From: Gammaproteobacteria bacterium
GTDB taxonomy: Bacteria > Pseudomonadota > Gammaproteobacteria > Pseudomonadales > Azotimanducaceae
Length of the DNA stretch: 40,321 nucleotides
Direction of reading: 5' to 3'
Assembly (NCBI GenBank): GCA_026706425.1
Contig: JAPOYW010000705.1
Location: 1-40,321, forward strand
Shown here: positions 37,611 through 40,321 of the stretch, one piece after another
How positions within the stretch are numbered: the first letter of the stretch is position 1
How the letters are laid out: each line of letters begins with the position of its first letter
The notes under the pieces: generated by a model
Seen by the model: only the letters and a program-made list of their open reading frames with translations
Database searches by the model: none
What the model was told of the DNA's origin: nothing
Position numbers and translations under genes: made by a program

Positions 37611-39756
37611 GCGGCGCGACAGCTTCGTACAGGCGTGCCCGGACTTCGTAATGGTCGACGAGGCGCACACATGCGCTTCTTCCGGTCGCGGCCGCCACCA
37701 GCGCTACGAGTTGCTCCAAGCCTTGGCGGCCAAGGCGACGCGCCACCTCGTGCTGCTAACCGCGACACCCCACAGTGGCGACGACAATGCGTTCTATCGC
37801 TTGCTCGGCCTAGTGGGTTCCGACTTCCAGGCATTGGCCCACGCAGAAGGCCGGGAGCGTACACGGCTGCGTGAACGTCTTGCCAACCATTTCGTCCAGA
37901 GGCGGCGGCCCGACATCGCCGAGTGGCACGAAGGAGAGCTCTTTCCGCAACGCCAGACCAGGGAGCTGACCTACGAACTTAGCGGTGCCTGGGAGGCGTT
38001 CTTCAACGAAGTCCTGGACTACTGCGCTGGAGTCGTTGAGACCGGTAGCGGGGACGATCTGCGCCAGCGTCTCAATTTCTGGAGCACCCTTGCGCTGCTC
38101 CGCTGCACCGGTTCGAGCCCTGCCGCCGCGGTGCAGGCACTGCGTACGCGGGCCGGTGGGGATCCTAGCCCAGAGGATCCGGAGGAAATGCAGGATCGCA
38201 TCTTCGACGGCAACGCCGTCGCCTTGATCGCGGACGACGTGGAGCCACCAGCCGGCAGCGACGATCCCGCACTCGAACGCCTAATGGAGTCGGCAAGAGG
38301 CTTGTCTGGACAGAGCGGCGACCCGAAGCTGAAGGTGACCTCGGATCATGTGAAGGCATTGGTAGCGGATGGCTTCAACGTCGTGGTGTTCTGCCGCTTC
38401 ATTGCCACCGCCCACTACGTGGCCCACTACCTCAGCGACACACTGACCGACGTTGCGGTGCAAACGGTGACCGGAGAGTATTCTCCGGAAGAGCGCGAGC
38501 GACGCGTAGTCGAGAGTGGCACCGATGGCGCCAGAGTGCTGGTGGCTACCGACTGCTTCTCAGAGGGCATCAATCTCCAGGATTACTTCGACGCCGTCGT
38601 CCACTACGACCTGTCGTGGAACCCTACCCGACACGAGCAGCGCGAGGGTCGCGTCGACCGTTTCGGCCAGCCGAGCCGGACTGTTCGCACCACGTTGATC
38701 TACGGTGCCAACAATCCCGTGGATGGCGCTGTCCTGCGAGTCATCCTGCGTAAAGCTGCCAAGATTCGCGAGGAACTCGGCGTTCCCGTGCCGGTGCCCG
38801 ACGAGGGCCAGTCGCTAACCCAAGCGTTGCTCAAGGCGGTGCTCTTGCGGGGACGCACCGCGCTGGAGGATAGCAGGCAGCTCGATCTCTTCGAGGGGCA
38901 TTGGCAGTACACCATGGAGAAGGCGAAACAGAGTCGCACCGTGTTCGCCCAGCAGCGCATGAACCCCGACGACGTGCTGCCCGAGTGGCACAAGAGCTTG
39001 GCTGCCGTGGGTGACAGGGACACCGTGCAACGATTCGCCAGTCGAGCGCTCGCCCGCCTCGGTTCCGGCCTCGAGCAGGGCCAACGCGGATTCAAGGTGC
39101 CGACGGGAGCACTCCCAACTGAAGTGGTCGAGCGCCTCCAAGCCGAGGGGATTTCCGACACCATCGCCATCGACTTCGCCTATCCGGCAGCACCCGGGTG
39201 TCGTCCCGTGCAAAGAAGCCACCCTCTCATCGCCATTCTCGCGGACACCTTGCTCGGACGCTCCCTCGCCGCCCTCGCCCACACCGGCGATGCGGCAGCC
39301 GACGACCCTTCGGTACTCGACCGGGTCGGCTGCTGGATTTCAGCAGACGTGCAAAGCCGCACCACGGTCGCGCTTCTGCGCCTGCGCCACCAGCTCGTGT
39401 CCCGCGCGCGTCGGCGAGAGACGACGCTGATGGTCGAGGAGGCGACTGCCCTCGCCTGGTCGTCACCCGCTGCCAACACGCCCATCACCGGTACCGAGGC
39501 CCTCTCCCTATTGGCATTGCCGCCTGCCGATGATCCACCACCGCACGTACGGCGGCGGGAGGTGCAACGCGCACTCGGGCTGATGAGTGAACGCACCGAC
39601 GACATGGAGGCTCTAGCAGCCGAGCGGGCGCGTACCTTGCTCGACGACCATCTGCGTGTCCGCCAAGCGAGCCGCGGGAGCGGCACCACAACCGTCCACG
39701 CCATCCCCCGTCCTGATGTGATTGCGGCGTTCGTGCTTCTGCCGACGGTCGCCTGA
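37591..39756 (+). pseudogene. SNF2-family helicase, N-terminally truncated (DrmD-like)
   Basis: Readable upstream of ATG 37651 as THVKTAERRDSFVQACPDFVMVDEAHTCAS. Has DEAH, LLTATPHSGDDNAFYRLLGL, helicase-C VATDCFSEGINLQDYFDAVVHYDLSWNPTRHEQREGRVDRFGQ, but no motif I/Ia. Confidence 0.75.
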
Positions 39757-39757
39757 C

Positions 39758-40321
39758 ATGCCTCGCCCAGGTCAGACCGACGCTCGGATCGGGTTCGACG
39801 CGCTCTCGATCAAGGGTGGAATGCTGGGGGCGGACTGGTTGGCGAAGGTGGCCCAACTCCGCGCCGACGGCCAAACGCCGGCCGACTACGGCATCCCCGC
39901 AGGGCTGGAATTACGCGACGAGATCTCACGAAGTTGGCGTATCGCCCAAGCCTGCTTCCACGCGATGGAGACGGGACGAGCATCGGGGGGCGATGCCCTC
40001 GCGCTTGCTGAGCGGTTCGTTGAGGCCCTTCTGCGCGACGCGCTTTGCTTCAAGTCGTTGGCACGGAAACCTCAGAAAACGACAGCAGAGGATTCGGTAC
40101 CGGAGTATCCGATGCAGTTCTTCGCGATTGGCGAACGGGTCCCCATCGTCGTTGCACCCATCGGCGCGGGTTTGGATGCACCGCTTTCCGTCTTTGGCGT
40201 TGACGGGCGTAGACGAACCGCGTTCGGGCTAGTGCAGGAATACCTGAACGCCTCTCCGGAAGCTCTGTGGGGGTTGGCGACGGACGGGCTGACCCTGCGC
40301 ATTGCCCGCGACAACGCGAGC
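39758..40321 (+). CDS. Large Eco57I/DrmMI/PglX-like DNA methylase, N-terminus (runs off window)
   Basis: ATG 1 nt after the SNF2 stop; MPRPGQTDARIGFDALSIKGGMLGADWLAKVAQL...YPMQFFAIGERVPIVVAPIGAGLDAPLSVFGVDGRRRTAFGLVQEYLNASPEALWGLATDGLTLRIARDNAS resembles N-terminal regions of large type II/BREX-like methylases. Catalytic NPPY lies outside the window. Confidence 0.6.
   Translation, partial: MPRPGQTDARIGFDALSIKGGMLGADWLAKVAQLRADGQTPADYGIPAGLELRDEISRSWRIAQACFHAMETGRASGGDALALAERFVEALLRDALCFKSLARKPQKTTAEDSVPEYPMQFFAIGERVPIVVAPIGAGLDAPLSVFGVDGRRRTAFGLVQEYLNASPEALWGLATDGLTLRIARDNAS

Noticed and set aside
1-40321. CRISPR array, tRNA/rRNA genes, transposases, phage structural genes
   Set aside because: Looked for in the sequence and ORF translations; no supporting signature found by eye. 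tRNAscan-SE and ISfinder searches would be needed to exclude them formally.

Overview
High-GC bacterial window, dense in genes, with DNA-defence genes at both ends. No tRNA, rRNA, CRISPR array, transposase or phage structural gene could be supported by reading. LEFT END (1-7.5 kb): 5' end of a type I R-M hsdM running off the window on the minus strand, a small membrane protein, an Mrr-like restriction endonuclease, a second truncated hsdM 5' copy abutting a truncated AAA ATPase, a coiled-coil membrane protein, a Uma2-like nuclease, a sulfatase, a VOC protein, and a YafQ/DinJ-like TA pair with a frameshifted toxin. MIDDLE (7.8-33 kb): serine hydrolase, SDR, PhyH dioxygenase overlapping an ArsC-type arsenate reductase, SPFH protein + Arc-like regulator, a heavy-metal RND operon (CusCBA-like; the adaptor has a natural C-terminal His6), a second coiled-coil paralog, MBL-fold proteins, a predicted secreted HExGH metallopeptidase coupled to a membrane-anchored partner, acyl-CoA synthetase, aldose epimerase, lytic transglycosylase, two LLM oxidoreductases, an SRAP protein and a TlpA-like protein. 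RIGHT END (33-40.3 kb): a 1496-codon DEAD/DEAH + DUF1998 helicase, an SNF2-like helicase that appears to have lost its N-terminal ATPase half, and the N-terminus of an Eco57I-like DNA methylase. This looks like a rearranged DISARM/Druantia-related defence locus. It and the secreted metallopeptidase cassette are the best candidates for something not well described. All family names come from reading protein motifs; no database search was run.
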